From Macrothele yani (taxonomy: Eukaryota; Arthropoda; Arachnida; Araneae; Macrothelidae): 64,000 nt of DNA. A model generated the notes under the pieces. It did no database searches, was not told where the DNA came from, and saw only the letters and a list, made by a program, of their open reading frames with translations. Below are positions 43,472 to 54,538 of this stretch, in pieces. Position 1 is the stretch's first letter; the number at the start of each line of letters is the position of its first letter. A program made the position numbers and the translations under genes. Where the stretch lies: the NCBI GenBank assembly GCA_039090855.1, contig CM077011.1, positions 20,895,001 to 20,959,000 on the forward strand. The letters are read 5' to 3'.

Positions 43472-44780
43472 TGATACCGGGTGCGCTACATAAACGATGC
43501 CCCGTGGCCAGACGTTGTTTGGCGCGTTAAAGTTGTTGGGCGAATTTCCAGTTAAAACCGCTTTGTTCCACTTCTAAAGAGTTTCTGCGTGTACAGCTGC
43601 AAAGGAATTCTCCGGAGTGGTTAGTCACAGCCAGAGCACTGTAGGTACGCGGTCATAAGTGAAGATAGAACAAAGGTAACAGAAATTGTTTTAAGTACGG
43701 AACAGCGGATTTTTATTGTGGAACAGTAGTTTAGAAATACAAAGTTTTAAATGAGTTCTTTACAGAAAAATTTCCATATTGAGCAGCACCGGCGAAATCA
43801 GTGGTACAGGAGTTAGTGCGGAAATTTCGTGAAACCGGCACGGTGTGCAACAGGAAAAGTAATAAACACAAGACAACTCGAACTGAAGACAATATCAAGG
43901 ATGCGTGCACAATGATGTTACAAAGTCCTCGGAAGTCATTTCGCAGATTATCGTCTACAACGGGAATATCTGCCATGTCATTCCGATGCATACTTAAGGT
44001 GGATTTGCATTTTCCGCCGTACAAAGTTAAGGCGCTCCAAGAACTTAAAACTCCTGATTATGCAATATTGCAAGTGGTTTCAGGAAACCATTGTCAGCGG
44101 TGAAATGGACCTAACACTTAATTACATGACAGATAAAGCATAGTTTCATCTGTCTGGGTATTTCAATAAGCTAAACAGCAGGATTTGGACCGACACGAAT
44201 CCCAGACGGACGATGGAGACTCCTCTGTACGACCAAAAGATAAGCGATTGGTGTGCTGTGTCTGCGAAGAGGATAGTCGGCCCATTTTTTTTAAATAACA
44301 CCATCAATTCGGAGCGCTATGTTCAGCAACTGTACAACCCCTTTGTTGCCGCGCATACAACAAAAGAGCGAACATATGCTTTCTTTCAGCAGGATGGTGC
44401 AACGCCGCATAATGCGCGAAACAGTCTACGTGCTGTGCATGAAGTGTTTAGGGAGGTCAGAACTGTATCGAAGGGCCTATTGGCCACCCAGATCACCCGA
44501 TCTCTCCACCTGTGACTTTTATTTGTGGGGAGCATTAAAAGGGAAAGTGAACGCAACTAATCCGCACGCCCTTGATGAATTAATTAAAACTGAACATTAC
44601 GGATGCTATAGGTCAGATTACTTCCGATGAGTTGTGGCGCGTTACGAACAACATGTTCCGTCTGTGTCTTGATGTCGGAGGACATCACTTTCAGCAATTG
44701 TTGTAAACGCAGGTAAATTACTCCTGTTTTCTGTCATTTCAATTATACTCGGGCCTCTTTTATATGGCACACCCTGTATG
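43472..44780 (+). mobile_element. Mariner-like element (insect HTH/DDD type)
   Basis: The termini are GGGTGCGCTACATAAACGAT near 43480 and the complement-like CTTTTATATGGCACACCCTG at the right. The transposase is forward: VVQELVRKFRETGTVCNRKS, LQSPRKSFRRLSSTTGIS, then in other frames GPFFLNNTINSERYVQQLYN, AFFQQDGATPHNARNSLRAV, PPRSPDLSTCDFYLWGALKG and finally FRLCLDVGGHHFQQLL with a stop at about 44705. The FFQQDGA and SPDLSTCDFYLWG motifs identify a group abundant in insects. Several frame changes make it a pseudogene. Confidence 0.88.
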
Positions 44781-45171
44781 AACACTTTAGTCTGACAAAG
44801 CAGAAACGGACATCGGTCGCATTAATAACACCAACTTATGTAAAAAATGGAAGCTGTTTATTCTTCTAATCTGTAGAATTTGCACGAATATGCAGCAGCA
44901 ATCACAAATACGCGTTATACTTACGTTGTTTCCAGATGACAGTAATAATTTCCAAATTTTGACTATAGCATGAACCCGATTTTACGCTCTTAACCAACTT
45001 AGCATCCTTCATGCATCCCACACCTATTTGTTTTCGACAAACATTTTTATTTATTCTGACTCATTAGTTCCTTTTTATTTGTTTTCGGCACATTAATACA
45101 TTTTGATTTATTTTTGACTAATTAATCTATTTATACTAATTTTGGATATATTACTTACGAATTGTACAAAT

Positions 45172-46493
45172 GCCGTTCCATAAAACCTGGGAATAATTTT
45201 TTTTGAGTGGCCAACACTGAGAAGGGGAAAAAATAACCACACAAGCGACTAATTGAATTAAGTAAGTACCTATGGCTACAGTTATTAGCCGTGGCAGACG
45301 ATTCCGGTTTTTGTTATTGCGCAGTTGTTTAAGTTACGTCTGCATTCGTCATACATCTATGGAGGTGAGTCATTCAGAATTAAGAAGTGAAATGCATTTC
45401 CCGATAAAATCTTGCTATCGTTTCGGTAAAACGGTTTCAGAAGCAGTTGATTTAATAAAACAGCTTACAAAGATAAATGTTTGGATGAGTCAACGATTTT
45501 TAGATGGCATGGCACCATGATTTCAAAAAAGCGGGTTTGTCGGCAGAACTCGCTCCTAGTCCTGGTCGACCTGAAAGTTTTGTTACGGAGCGTGTTGACA
45601 TTGTTTGGGCAATCCTGCATGAAGATCGACGAATGGCGTACAAAAGCATAGCAGCGTCAACTGATATTTCAAAAACATCGGCATTTCGAGTTGTGCCCTA
45701 TCAATTACTAATGCATCCAGATGGGTACCTCATCACCTGACGAGAGAACAATTGTTAGCCAGAGATCAGGTGTGATTGCAAAGGATCCAAACTCTCTAAA
45801 GACAATAATAACTGCCGATGACACATGGGTTCACTATTTCGATCCCCTCACGAAGTGTGCAGCGACTGTCTGGAAACACACAGGCTCGCTTCCTCCAAAA
45901 AAAAAAAAAAAAAAAAAAAAATCCGCCAAACCAAATCGCTAAATCAGCTGGGAAGGTGATGATGATAATTTTCTTTGATCATAATTGTGTAATCTCCCAG
46001 CATGCCCTTCTTCCACAAATTACTGTCAATGCTAAGTGTTACATTTCACTCATGAAGCGTATGCGACGACACATATCGATTTAGCGACCGGAAGTGGTGG
46101 GCAAGAGGAACCATACACCATGATAACGCTCGCCCCACATGTCGCTGCTTGTGTTCAACAGTTTCTTATGAAATGCAGTATTAGAATCATGCCGCAGTTT
46201 GCATTATGTCCTCTCTCTGTCCTCTCTCCGTGCGATTTCTGGTTGTTTCCAACAATGAAGGAGAAGTTCCGTGACGCAACATTCAACAAAGATGCTGACA
46301 TTATTCAAGCTGTGTTGGGGTCGCAAATGTAGCTTCCACAAAATGCCTATGCCACACGCTTTGAAAAGTGGATTGAACGATGGAACCGTTGCATATCATC
46401 CGAGGAAAGACATTTTGAGAAAGAATAACATATATTTTGCTGTACCTATATTTCTTCATTTCGTATGATTTCACTCTCAGTTTATGGAACTGC
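45172..46493 (+). mobile_element. Mariner (DD34D), copy B
   Basis: The left terminus is TGCCGTTCCATAAAACCTGG, and the right one, ending at 46493, is its partial complement (TTTATGGAACTGC). The transposase is forward: GKTVSEAVDLIKQLTK, NSLKTIITADDTWVHYFDPL with the first catalytic Asp, and SPCDFWLFPTMKEKFRDATF. A run of about 25 A at 45897-45921 lies in the coding region and breaks the frame. The HDNA motif around the second Asp is altered and shifted. Its sister is copy A at 33213-34532. Confidence 0.9.
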
Positions 46494-46529
46494 TATTCTA
46501 TATGTACATCTCTATTTATTTGTGACTCA

Positions 46530-47508
46530 GTAGAAGCAATACTTCGCCCAATTGAGCGGAATATATTCTCCAGCATTACCCCACGGCCTACCACTTGGCT
46601 GCGTTATGCTGACGACGTATTTTTTGTATGGCCCCACGGAAAAGAGACTCTTCCAATTTTCCTTGATAAAATCAATCATATACATCCTACGATCAATTTC
46701 ACGATGGAGCTAGAAAACAACAACGCTTTACCTTATCTGGATGTTTTATTGAGGAAATCGTCTGACAACCGCCTCGGCACACAAATCTACTATAAACCCA
46801 CGTCCGTCCCCAACCTGATGCTCCGCAGCTCTTTCTGTCCCGCAGAATACAAAGCAGCTATCTTCCGTTCTCGAATTCAAAGAGCCTTCGCCGTTTCTTC
46901 TGATACCCATTCTAGACAACACGAAATTGAAAGCGTCATCAAGCTAGCCACTGATGCAGGATATTCATTGAATCAGATACGTAGCTTTATCCAAAAAGCC
47001 AGAGCCAAACATTCCGGTCTTCCTGCGCCACAGCTACGTTACATAGGCTCAATTCCCTACATTCCAAGGGTGTCTTACAAACTCAAAAACGGCCTCAAGA
47101 AGATGAACTACGGCGTCGGCATAAGGTCCCCTGCATCTTTCCATACTATACTAAAGAGAAATAGTGAAAAACCACCTCTCTCCTGCGAAGCAGGCGTTTA
47201 TGCGATCCCCTACAGTATCCGAACGGCTCTAAACGTTACTACATTGGAATGACCAAGCGTTCGCTTGGAATCGGAGTCAACGAACATAAAAGGGACACAA
47301 AATACGGTAAAGTAGCCACGGCCCTCTCCAGAGAAGTAAAATTCAAGTCCGCTACTCCCATGTGGGATGATATAAAGAAATTAGCTAGCTACTCTACCCC
47401 TAAATGTACAGCCATTCGGGAAACCTTGGAGATCATTACCAACAGCGATGCTTGCAATGATTGTGTCTCGCTCGAGTTGCCACGAATTTGGAACCAATTC
47501 TTCAAGTA
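46530..47508 (+). pseudogene. Penelope-like reverse transcriptase/GIY-YIG endonuclease
   Basis: This is the best Penelope-like copy here. The first frame, open to 47252, holds the C-terminal half of the reverse transcriptase (WLRYADDVFFVWPHGKE, with the Asp pair at 46611-46616), then INFTMELENNNALPYLDVLL. A linker follows, then the start of the GIY-YIG endonuclease (AGVYAIP at about 47187-47207). A frameshift between 47207 and 47237 moves the rest into the next frame: YYIGMTKRSLGIGVNEHKRD, then the C-terminus LELPRIWNQFFK and a stop near 47507. The N-terminal RT region is missing. Apart from that truncation, a single indel is the only visible break. Confidence 0.92.
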
Positions 47509-47750
47509 ACGCCTTTTCTCTACCAGGATCCCGCGTGCAACCAACGTTATGCCTCGTATCTTTAAATGAATATAACGTCGCATCTATTTATTGTCAAGTT
47601 CCCGCGTTCAAATTGTTAAGCGTTCTATTTTTCAGTTTGCAGTTTCTGTCTAACTTCCTTGAAAAAGCCATCTGGTTGATGTGCGAAAGCTTGGAAACGC
47701 TTATGTGTTTATTTTATACGCCAATAAATCGGATCTCTAGTACAGCGTTA
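47509..47750 (+). mobile_element. Penelope-like 3' untranslated tail
   Basis: The region after the stop is shared with 16020-16290: CCGCGTGCAA, ATTTATTGTCAAGT, GCGTTCTATTTTTCAGTTTG and CATCTGGTTGATGTGCGAAA. It defines the 3' untranslated part of this family. Confidence 0.8.
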
Positions 47751-47924
47751 CTATTTACTACTTCTTTGCTACATTTTCATTTATTTTTGACTCACTATTT
47801 ATTTTTGATTCATTGCTACATTTTTATTTGTTTTGGACACATCAGAACATTTTTATTTTTACTCGTTACCCCAGTCCTGGAGTCTAAGCTTGCGAGCGTA
47901 TGTGGAATGGCTGTCAGATCGTAT

Positions 47925-48365
47925 AACCTAGGGGGAGCGCAACCTTTGGGTCCGGACCCTTTTTGGGGTCACAGGTTTTTTTTAAGGGGTCGCCATTTGT
48001 TTCTCTTTTATTATTCTTTTTATAAAACCAAGAATGGAGAGCATAATTTCCAAGATTCAAGATCAGATTTCATATTAGAATAGTCAAACAAAGGTTGTGT
48101 ACTTATTTTCCTCCCGCTAATTGTGTTTGTTTTTTGTTTCAATATTTCTCACATATCATTCCTAGTTAGATGAAACATTTTGAAATTTGTAATTAATAAA
48201 TGTGACTACCATTGGTGAATATAAAATAAATGTCTTTTAAAAATGCATGTAAAATTATAATTTTTAACCCCTAGTTTTATTTACATTGTGACATGGGGTT
48301 TCCATTATAGAATAATTCATCAGGAGGGTCGCACCCATAAAAATTTTGTGCATCACTGGTCTAAC
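47925..48365. mobile_element. Possible hAT-like non-autonomous element
   Basis: The left part has AGGGGGAGCGCAACC and GGGGTC boxes. The right part has GGGTCGCACCC and ends TTTGTGCATCACTGGTCTA, which resembles the CAGTGATGCACAAA termini of some hAT elements. I could not confirm matching termini or an 8-bp duplication, so this is a weak call. Confidence 0.3.
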
Positions 48366-49039
48366 TTACAGAGCATATACAATCGCTTGTCGGCATTCCA
48401 CGACATGGTTACTCGACGTCTTTTAGGTTGTGATGATCCTCCCTCCTTGATTTCAGCGGTTTTCTCACATTTGCTTAACGAGTTTCATACCGCATGTGGG
48501 TAGCTCAGAAAACATACTCTCTTTTTTTATTATTATTATTCAGTGGGCTTTTTCTATTTATTTCTATCTTTGAGCTGTACTGGGATCAACTAGAATGAAC
48601 GATGTTGCTTCAAGTACGTTAGACCATTCGAATGGTAATGTTGTCAGTTAATGTTCTGGTATGGTCATGTTTTGTACTTTTCTGAAAAGCAATTATAGTT
48701 TTACGAAAAAAACACCGCAATTTTGTCCTACAGAGAAAATAAAAACTGCAAAAGGAGCTGCATAGGAAAAATCTGTAGATGAACGAAGCTCTAAGATTTA
48801 GTGATTAATAAAGACTTTTCATTATCATTAAGGACAATTTTAGTAGAATTTTGTTGTCTATTTATATTCTCTATTGTAGAATCTTAGGTAGCACTGTCGA
48901 AAATGTTAAGCCTCCGTCCTGTTACCAAGAAATGCCGACTTTTCAGAAGGTTGATGTCCGAGCTCTAATATGCTTTCAATAACTTTCTACCTTTCATATT
49001 TTATTTCAATTTTTCTCCATTCAAGCAAAATATTTCTTC
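48366..49039. other. Unassigned DNA
   Basis: No supported gene or repeat. Confidence 0.4.
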
Positions 49040-49480
49040 TCCAAATTTTAATCCGCTTTTTGCTGTAAATATGACAAGGATGGTAAGTTAGATACTATCC
49101 GAGAACTTAAAAATGTCGTCGTCCTAGAGGGGAATCGAACCCGCGTCTCGCAGAGAGCGCCCGGATATGCTGACCACCTCCCCACCCAGAACGACCAAGT
49201 CTCAAGTTTCCGATGAATTTGAATAAAACTATCCCAGGATTTGCCAGTCGAAGCAACCGGCATTCATGTTTAGCGAATCTGGAGGTTAAGAATCTTATCC
49301 CGTGATTCCATATCCAGGTGCTATCTGGGAGACGTGGGTTCGATTCCTTCACCAAGACGACGAAATTTTTAAATTTTCGGATAGTATCTGACTTACTGTG
49401 CTTGTCATATTTACACCAAAAAAACGGAGTCATCTTTAAAATTTGTATTACATAGTGTAATCCCGTATTTCATTCATATT
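49040..49480. mobile_element. Inverted SINE composite, copy 2
   Basis: This has the same arrangement as 7790-8395: a minus-strand SINE head (B box complement at 49130-49141), the shared middle (AACCGGCATTCATGTTTAGC, GAATCTGGAGGTTA) and a plus-strand half (B box GGGTTCGATTCC at 49336-49347) ending at a TACATAGTGTAATCCCGTA motif. The middle is shorter than in copy 1. Confidence 0.82.
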
Positions 49481-49754
49481 TATTTTCCATTTCGGCTTAA
49501 AATACAGTTTTTAGGACTTTTTTTTTTATGCTCTAGCGTGCCATCTGGAAAGCTGCGTCTTACCCCTGGTTGGGCACCGCTATTCTAGAGATCTTCTTTG
49601 CAAAGTGACAAAAAAAAATGGGTAGTTCTGTTTTATTTTGGAACATTCTATCACGCATTGTGGTAAGAACCCCCCTATAGAAAGAATTCCTTTTCATAAA
49701 GCATTGGGAATTGTTTGAAGGAATCGGCATGAAACTCGTCTTTTGGCATTTATA

Positions 49755-50920
49755 CACTGATGTAGCAAATTATTCGGAACACCTACCTAATAACGTGTTA
49801 GGCTACTCTTGGCCTCCAAAATAGCATCGAATCGAAGAAATGGATTCAACGAAATGCTCGTATCGTTCTACAGGCATGTTTAGTCAAGCGGATATGCTGG
49901 CGACGGTGAATTGCTGAATGTTCGCTGGAGGAGGATATCTATTATGAATGTCTCTCTTAGTAACCTGCCTTTGGTGTTCGATTGGGTGCACATCTAGAGA
50001 TTGTGTCGGCAATTTTATTATTTTGAAGTAACTCCTGGAACTTCAGTGTAAAGATCAGACCCGTGGCGCATAATCTTGCTGGAAAGAACCCTTTCCACAA
50101 GGAAGCACCACGCGTATGTACAGGTGTGGCTGTTCAAGAGTCCTGTTACAATTCTTCGGTGAAACCAGTTCTATTAACCCTTTAACGACCATGACCCCAA
50201 AATCTTATTTCACTCTAAATACCATAAAGCTTGAAACTGTATCTCCGTTCACTTCTTCGTTTAGTAACAACAATAATGACTGAAGTGACACCTGCTGATT
50301 CCGTATAGGTTGTGCAAATTTGAAGAGTAGGTAAGGGTAGGAAATCTGACTCACTCTAGACAAGCGTTTGGGGATCTATGGTCGTTTGTATGTACGAGCG
50401 TTTTGGGCGTTATGGTCGTTAGGGGTTAAAAGAACACTCCACTAGTATAAAAGTACACTCTATGCCATTACGTCTTCTATACAATTTTGTAAAGTTAACG
50501 CATGGCAGCTGAGATCCATTGATTCGTGTTGTTGATAACATGTTCCGGCCCATGAATCGGCACGAATTAGCTGGAGAAAACGTGATTCATAGGACTTGGC
50601 TGCATTTCGCCATTGCTCAATGGCCCAGCTTTGGTGCTCTGCTACTACTACTAGCTGCAGACGAATTTGTCGGTTTTTAGCAGGGACGAGTGGTACATGA
50701 AGTGGATTTCTGCTGTTATAGCTCATTAGCACCAACATGCGGCGGGCTGTCTATGCTGAAATTCTTCTCTCGGTATTGCTATCGTAAGTTCACATAATTG
50801 AGCTCGTCTGTCGCGCCATAAAATTACCGTCAGCCGCTATTGCGTTCGAATTTCCACCAGTAGTTTTCTTTCGCAAGAAGATCGGTGCCTGCTTGTTTTG
50901 TAGTTTATGCACTGCTCACT
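49755..50920 (-). mobile_element. Tc1-like element carrying a MITE
   Basis: The left terminus CACTGATGTAGCAAATTATT has TA before it; the right terminus is uncertain. The transposase is on the minus strand. At 50460-50738 it reads NPLHVPLVPAKNRQIRLQLV, WAIEQWRNAAKSYESRFLQL and HESMDLSC, where the usual WSDES has become KSYES, so the first catalytic Asp is lost. The catalytic end (about 49880-50170) is heavily decayed. A 248-bp MITE at 50178-50425 splits it. Confidence 0.75.
50178..50425. mobile_element. piggyBac-like MITE with TTAA duplication
   Basis: This is a 248-bp element with inverted termini CCCTTTAACGACCAT and ATGGTCGTTAGGGG, flanked on both sides by TTAA (50174-50177 and 50426-50429). 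TTAA target duplication with C-rich termini is characteristic of the piggyBac superfamily. It has no coding capacity. It lies within the Tc1 remnant, so it inserted later. Confidence 0.85.
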
Positions 50921-51293
50921 GTACATCCCCGACACAGTTGTTATTACATAGCATAGAATGTTTGCAGTTTCTCAGATGCCTGCACCAGCTCTCCTAGTGT
51001 CCTTTGCCATTCCTCATTTAAAACTCCTTAAGTGATGAGTGTTTCCAATACTGTCGTTATTTACGCTGGGTACGCGTCTATATCTTTTGCAATGAGTTGT
51101 CTATCGAGCCATACCGACGTCATAGTTGTGTACTTTAGAAAGGATGGCAGGTGTCGAATTGCTACTAGGTTTCCCTAATGATTTGATACTTTAGTGTATA
51201 CTTAAACATAGCGACAAACTGAACAGTGAGTCCCTATGAAGTTCTTATGTACTCACGCTTTTCTGTTTCGTATTAGACATTTGACAGGATGTA
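50921..51293. other. Unassigned DNA
   Basis: No feature recognised. Confidence 0.4.
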
Positions 51294-52511
51294 CACTGAA
51301 GAGCAATTGAATTAGAGACAGCTGGCGTTATGCAAATGTGCGCTGTGGGCGGCCCTGTAAACGCAAACGACATGGCGTATGCAGCGATCCGACAATATAA
51401 GGAGTGATGCAACGGGAATCAGTGACAGTGGGACACACCATGGGTAAGACGAAGGATCTAAGCGCATCTGATAGTTGGCAAATTATCGGGGTCCGACGAA
51501 TGGGTCACTCCATCTCGGAAGTCCTGCAGGCACTGGGATTTTCACGAGCCACTGTGTCACGGGTGCACCGTGAGTACATCGAATCCGGCAAAACCATCCC
51601 TGCAAGGGCCAACTGCCGTGGACAACAGCGTGTGGATGAGCGGGGTCATCGTCGGCTAGCTCGCATTGTAACAGCGGTTAGACGGGCCACAGTGCAAGAA
51701 ATCACTCGGTAATTTAACGCTGGTGCAGAAAACCGTGTAAGCAGTCACACCATCCAGAACCATCTCCTCGCTATGGGGTACAGAAGCCATCATCCCACGA
51801 GGGTACCGCTGCTGACCGCACATCACAGGGTGCAAAGATTAGCATGGGCGCGGGAACATCGCCACTGGACTCTACACATGTGGAAAAATGTTGCCTGGAC
51901 TGATGAGTTGAGATTCACGTTGGTACATGCGGATGGCAGAATACGAGTACGGCGCAAACCACATGAAGCAATGGATCCTTCTTACCAGCAGGGTACTCTT
52001 CAAGCTAGTGGGGTTGGCATTCTGGTCTGGGGACTGTTTACGTGGACTGAAATGGGACCCCTAGTAGGTGTGACATCGTCCCTCACAGGTCAACGTTACC
52101 GGGATATCCTGGACGACCATTTGCTCCCGTTTGTGCATCTTTAACATCAAACTGGGGACCTCATCCTGCAACAAGACAATGCACCGTGCCATTGCTCCCG
52201 AATTGCATCCGAATGGTTGGATGAACACTCCACCGACGTGACCTCGCTTCCTTGGCCAGCCAGGTCACCTGACCTTAATCCGATCGAGCACATCTGGGAT
52301 GCCATCGAGAGAGATGTTCGAGGCTCTGACCCCCTCCTTAAAATCTTCGTGAACTGTGGGAGCTTGTTCAGGGGTCGTGGGTCCGTATGGCTTCCCAACG
52401 CTTCCAGTGTCTTGTCGAGTCCATGGCAAGACGAATCGCCGTCGTCATCAGGACGAAAGGTGGTGCTACACGTTACTAGACAGGTATCTCTAATTCAATT
52501 GCTCTTCAGTG
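51294..52511 (+). mobile_element. Tc1-like DD36E element, copy 2 (best preserved)
   Basis: The element is 1218 bp, with termini CACTGAAGAGCAATTGAATT and its exact complement, and TA on both sides. The transposase at about 51404-52481 is described separately. Copy 1 is at 22538-23743. Confidence 0.95.
51404..52481 (+). pseudogene. DD36E Tc1-type transposase, nearly intact
   Basis: One frame covers almost the whole protein. The HTH region has SDSWQIIGVRRMGHSISEVL and ALGFSRATVSRVHREY. There is then a TAA at 51710-51712, and after it VAWTDELRFTLVHADGRIRV with the first catalytic Asp and LTGQRYRDILDDH. A second TAA at 52142-52144 is followed in the same frame by LILQQDNAPCHCSRIASEWL and RSPDLNPIEHIWDAIERDV. 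A frameshift near 52343 moves the last 45 codons into the next frame (ending GGATRY and a stop). Thirty-six residues separate the second Asp and the Glu. Two stops and one indel are the only visible breaks, so it is a young pseudogene. Confidence 0.92.
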
Positions 52512-53040
52512 TATATAGCGCCTCACTAGCCCAAGAGAGATAATGGGAGAAATCATGTAACCACATCGGTACCGGAGTGGTCAAATGTGTACTGTCACTG
52601 CATCGTAGTTCAAGCTAAGTACAGGCTTATGTCCCAGATGCAGCGAAGGTGCCGTATTTGTCTTATGGTGTTGTATCTCTCCCTTCGCGAATCCAATGTG
52701 TTGAAATTTGAGACAGGCGACCGTGACACAGCTCTTAGAGCTGCTTATGGTAATCCTGAAACCCCGAAGTAAACAAACAGACAAAAAGAAAAGCAAATGC
52801 AATGCAAATTATGACGGAAAACACCAACATAACTTTGTTTCTACAAAGAGCGACTATAAGAGCTATGAGTACTCACCCGTCTCGATTTTAAGGTCACTTG
52901 CTCCAGGTAAAGGTGAGTCAGTACAGTTAGGCAAACACACTACCCATACCACATCCTGGTCTCAGACCTTGGCCCAATCGGACAAATATCAGGCTGTAAA
53001 TAACGTATCCCGAAAATACAAAAGTGTGTATTTCAAGCTT
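52512..53040. other. Unassigned DNA apart from a SINE scrap
   Basis: No gene. It holds a truncated SINE at 52895-52990. Confidence 0.45.
52895..52990 (-). mobile_element. SINE fragment (third family)
   Basis: This resembles the body of the SINE at 14479-14700: AAGGTCACTTGCTCCAGGTA, then AGGCAAACACACTAC. The tRNA-like head is too degraded to identify promoter boxes. Confidence 0.55.
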
Positions 53041-54335
53041 TAAAAAAACGTACAAAGCACTTAATCGTCCAGGTAGTTTCCATTGGAACTGATGACCTTA
53101 TTCCACCGATGTACGATTTGAAATATCCCATTGCGATAGAAGTCTGGCGAATGGAAGTTGAAGTCAACCATGCAACGTTTCACATCATTGTTATTAGCAA
53201 AGCTTTTATCAGCGAGAAAATTAGACAAGATCTGAAGATATGAAAGTCTGGAAGCGCAAAGTCCGGGGAATAAAAGAGGGATGTCGGGCGACAATATTTT
53301 CTATACCAACTCGTGCAATTTTTGCTGGGTCCGTAAAGCGACACGTGGACGAGCGTTATCCTGGAGAAACACAACTCCATGGTGATTAATCAAAACTGGG
53401 AGCTCTTCTTGAAGTGCAGCATGGATACGGTCCGCCTGTTGGATCTGAGCATCAGCTGTGATTGTATTGTTCCCCCGTAAGTGTTCAAAGGGAATCACAC
53501 CGCGGCAATCCCACCATCAACTCAGCATCACCTTCCACCCATGAAGGGGTGGCTTAACAACCGTCTGTGGGGGTGGTCCTTGCTTGGTCCATGCTCTTTT
53601 TCGCGTGATATTCAAGTATGTGACTCATTTTTGTCACCCGTGACAGGCCGATGCAAAAAAAGGACTCCCGTTTTTCTCCTTCATGCAGAGCGACAGCAAT
53701 GGAGTAGGATTGCATCCGATTCTTGTCAGACAAAGCATGGGTACTTATTTGCACAGTTTACTCGAATATGCCAACTTTCGAAGTCGGATGTTGTGGACCG
53801 TATGGAAGGTCTTCAGTTCCTTTGCCAGATCCCGTTGTGTTGCATCAGGCTTGTTAAGTAGCATGTGTTGCAATGTATCTTCAACCCTGCTCGGCCTGTT
53901 ACTTCTGGGTGCAACACACAGGTCCCGTACACCAGTGTTGAATTTCCTCTATCAGCCATAATATGTAGTCTGTCCAATAATATCGTCATCAAATGCGTTT
54001 CGCAATTTTCCAAGTGCTTCCATAACTTTCATGCCATTCAGATATTCATAGTTCAATAATTCACGCACACCTTCTTTCTTTCGATATCGCAATCGTATCG
54101 TAACCAAGCACGAGTAATCTTCACCACAACAGCATACGTTCTGTCCTTAGAATCTATTCTTTGGCACACAGCACTGTGGGATATTTGCATCATCCCAGGG
54201 CCACAGTATCTTGCATTACACACGCGACATACGATTTTTAGTTTGACGTCAGTGCTTGCAGCACTAGGCCACTGGGTCCGCTAGTTTATTTTCCCCATAC
54301 GACATTTAGAAACACTTTTAAACTAAATATTTAGA
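53041..54335 (-). mobile_element. Mariner element (SETMAR-like), degenerate
   Basis: On the minus strand, nearly the whole transposase order can be followed. An N-terminal part is near 53870-54120 (NGMKVMEALGKLRNAFDDDI, NRPSRVEDTLQHMLLNKPDA), then KRAWTKQGPPPQTVVKPPLH and GWKVMLS. The catalytic part is at 53301-53498 (QQADRIHAALQEELPVL, VFLQDNARPRVALRTQQKLH). The end is at 53061-53294 in another frame (GIFQIVHRWNKVISSNGNYL and a stop). The third catalytic position lies in SPDFALPDFHIF. Multiple frameshifts. The terminal repeats were not clearly resolved. Confidence 0.87.
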
Positions 54336-54538
54336 ATAACGCCAATTGGTTGGAACATTTTGCAACAGAAATACGGAAAATTGCAAGAAAACCTTTTCGT
54401 CGGAGGTTACTTTGCAAAACTATCTTTGGAAGTGGAACCACGGGGTCAAATACATTTATTCATATTCACTCACGATAATTTTCACTTTCGCGGAAACGTG
54501 CAAACTGTGATAGGGATGAATGCGAACTTCTGCACATA

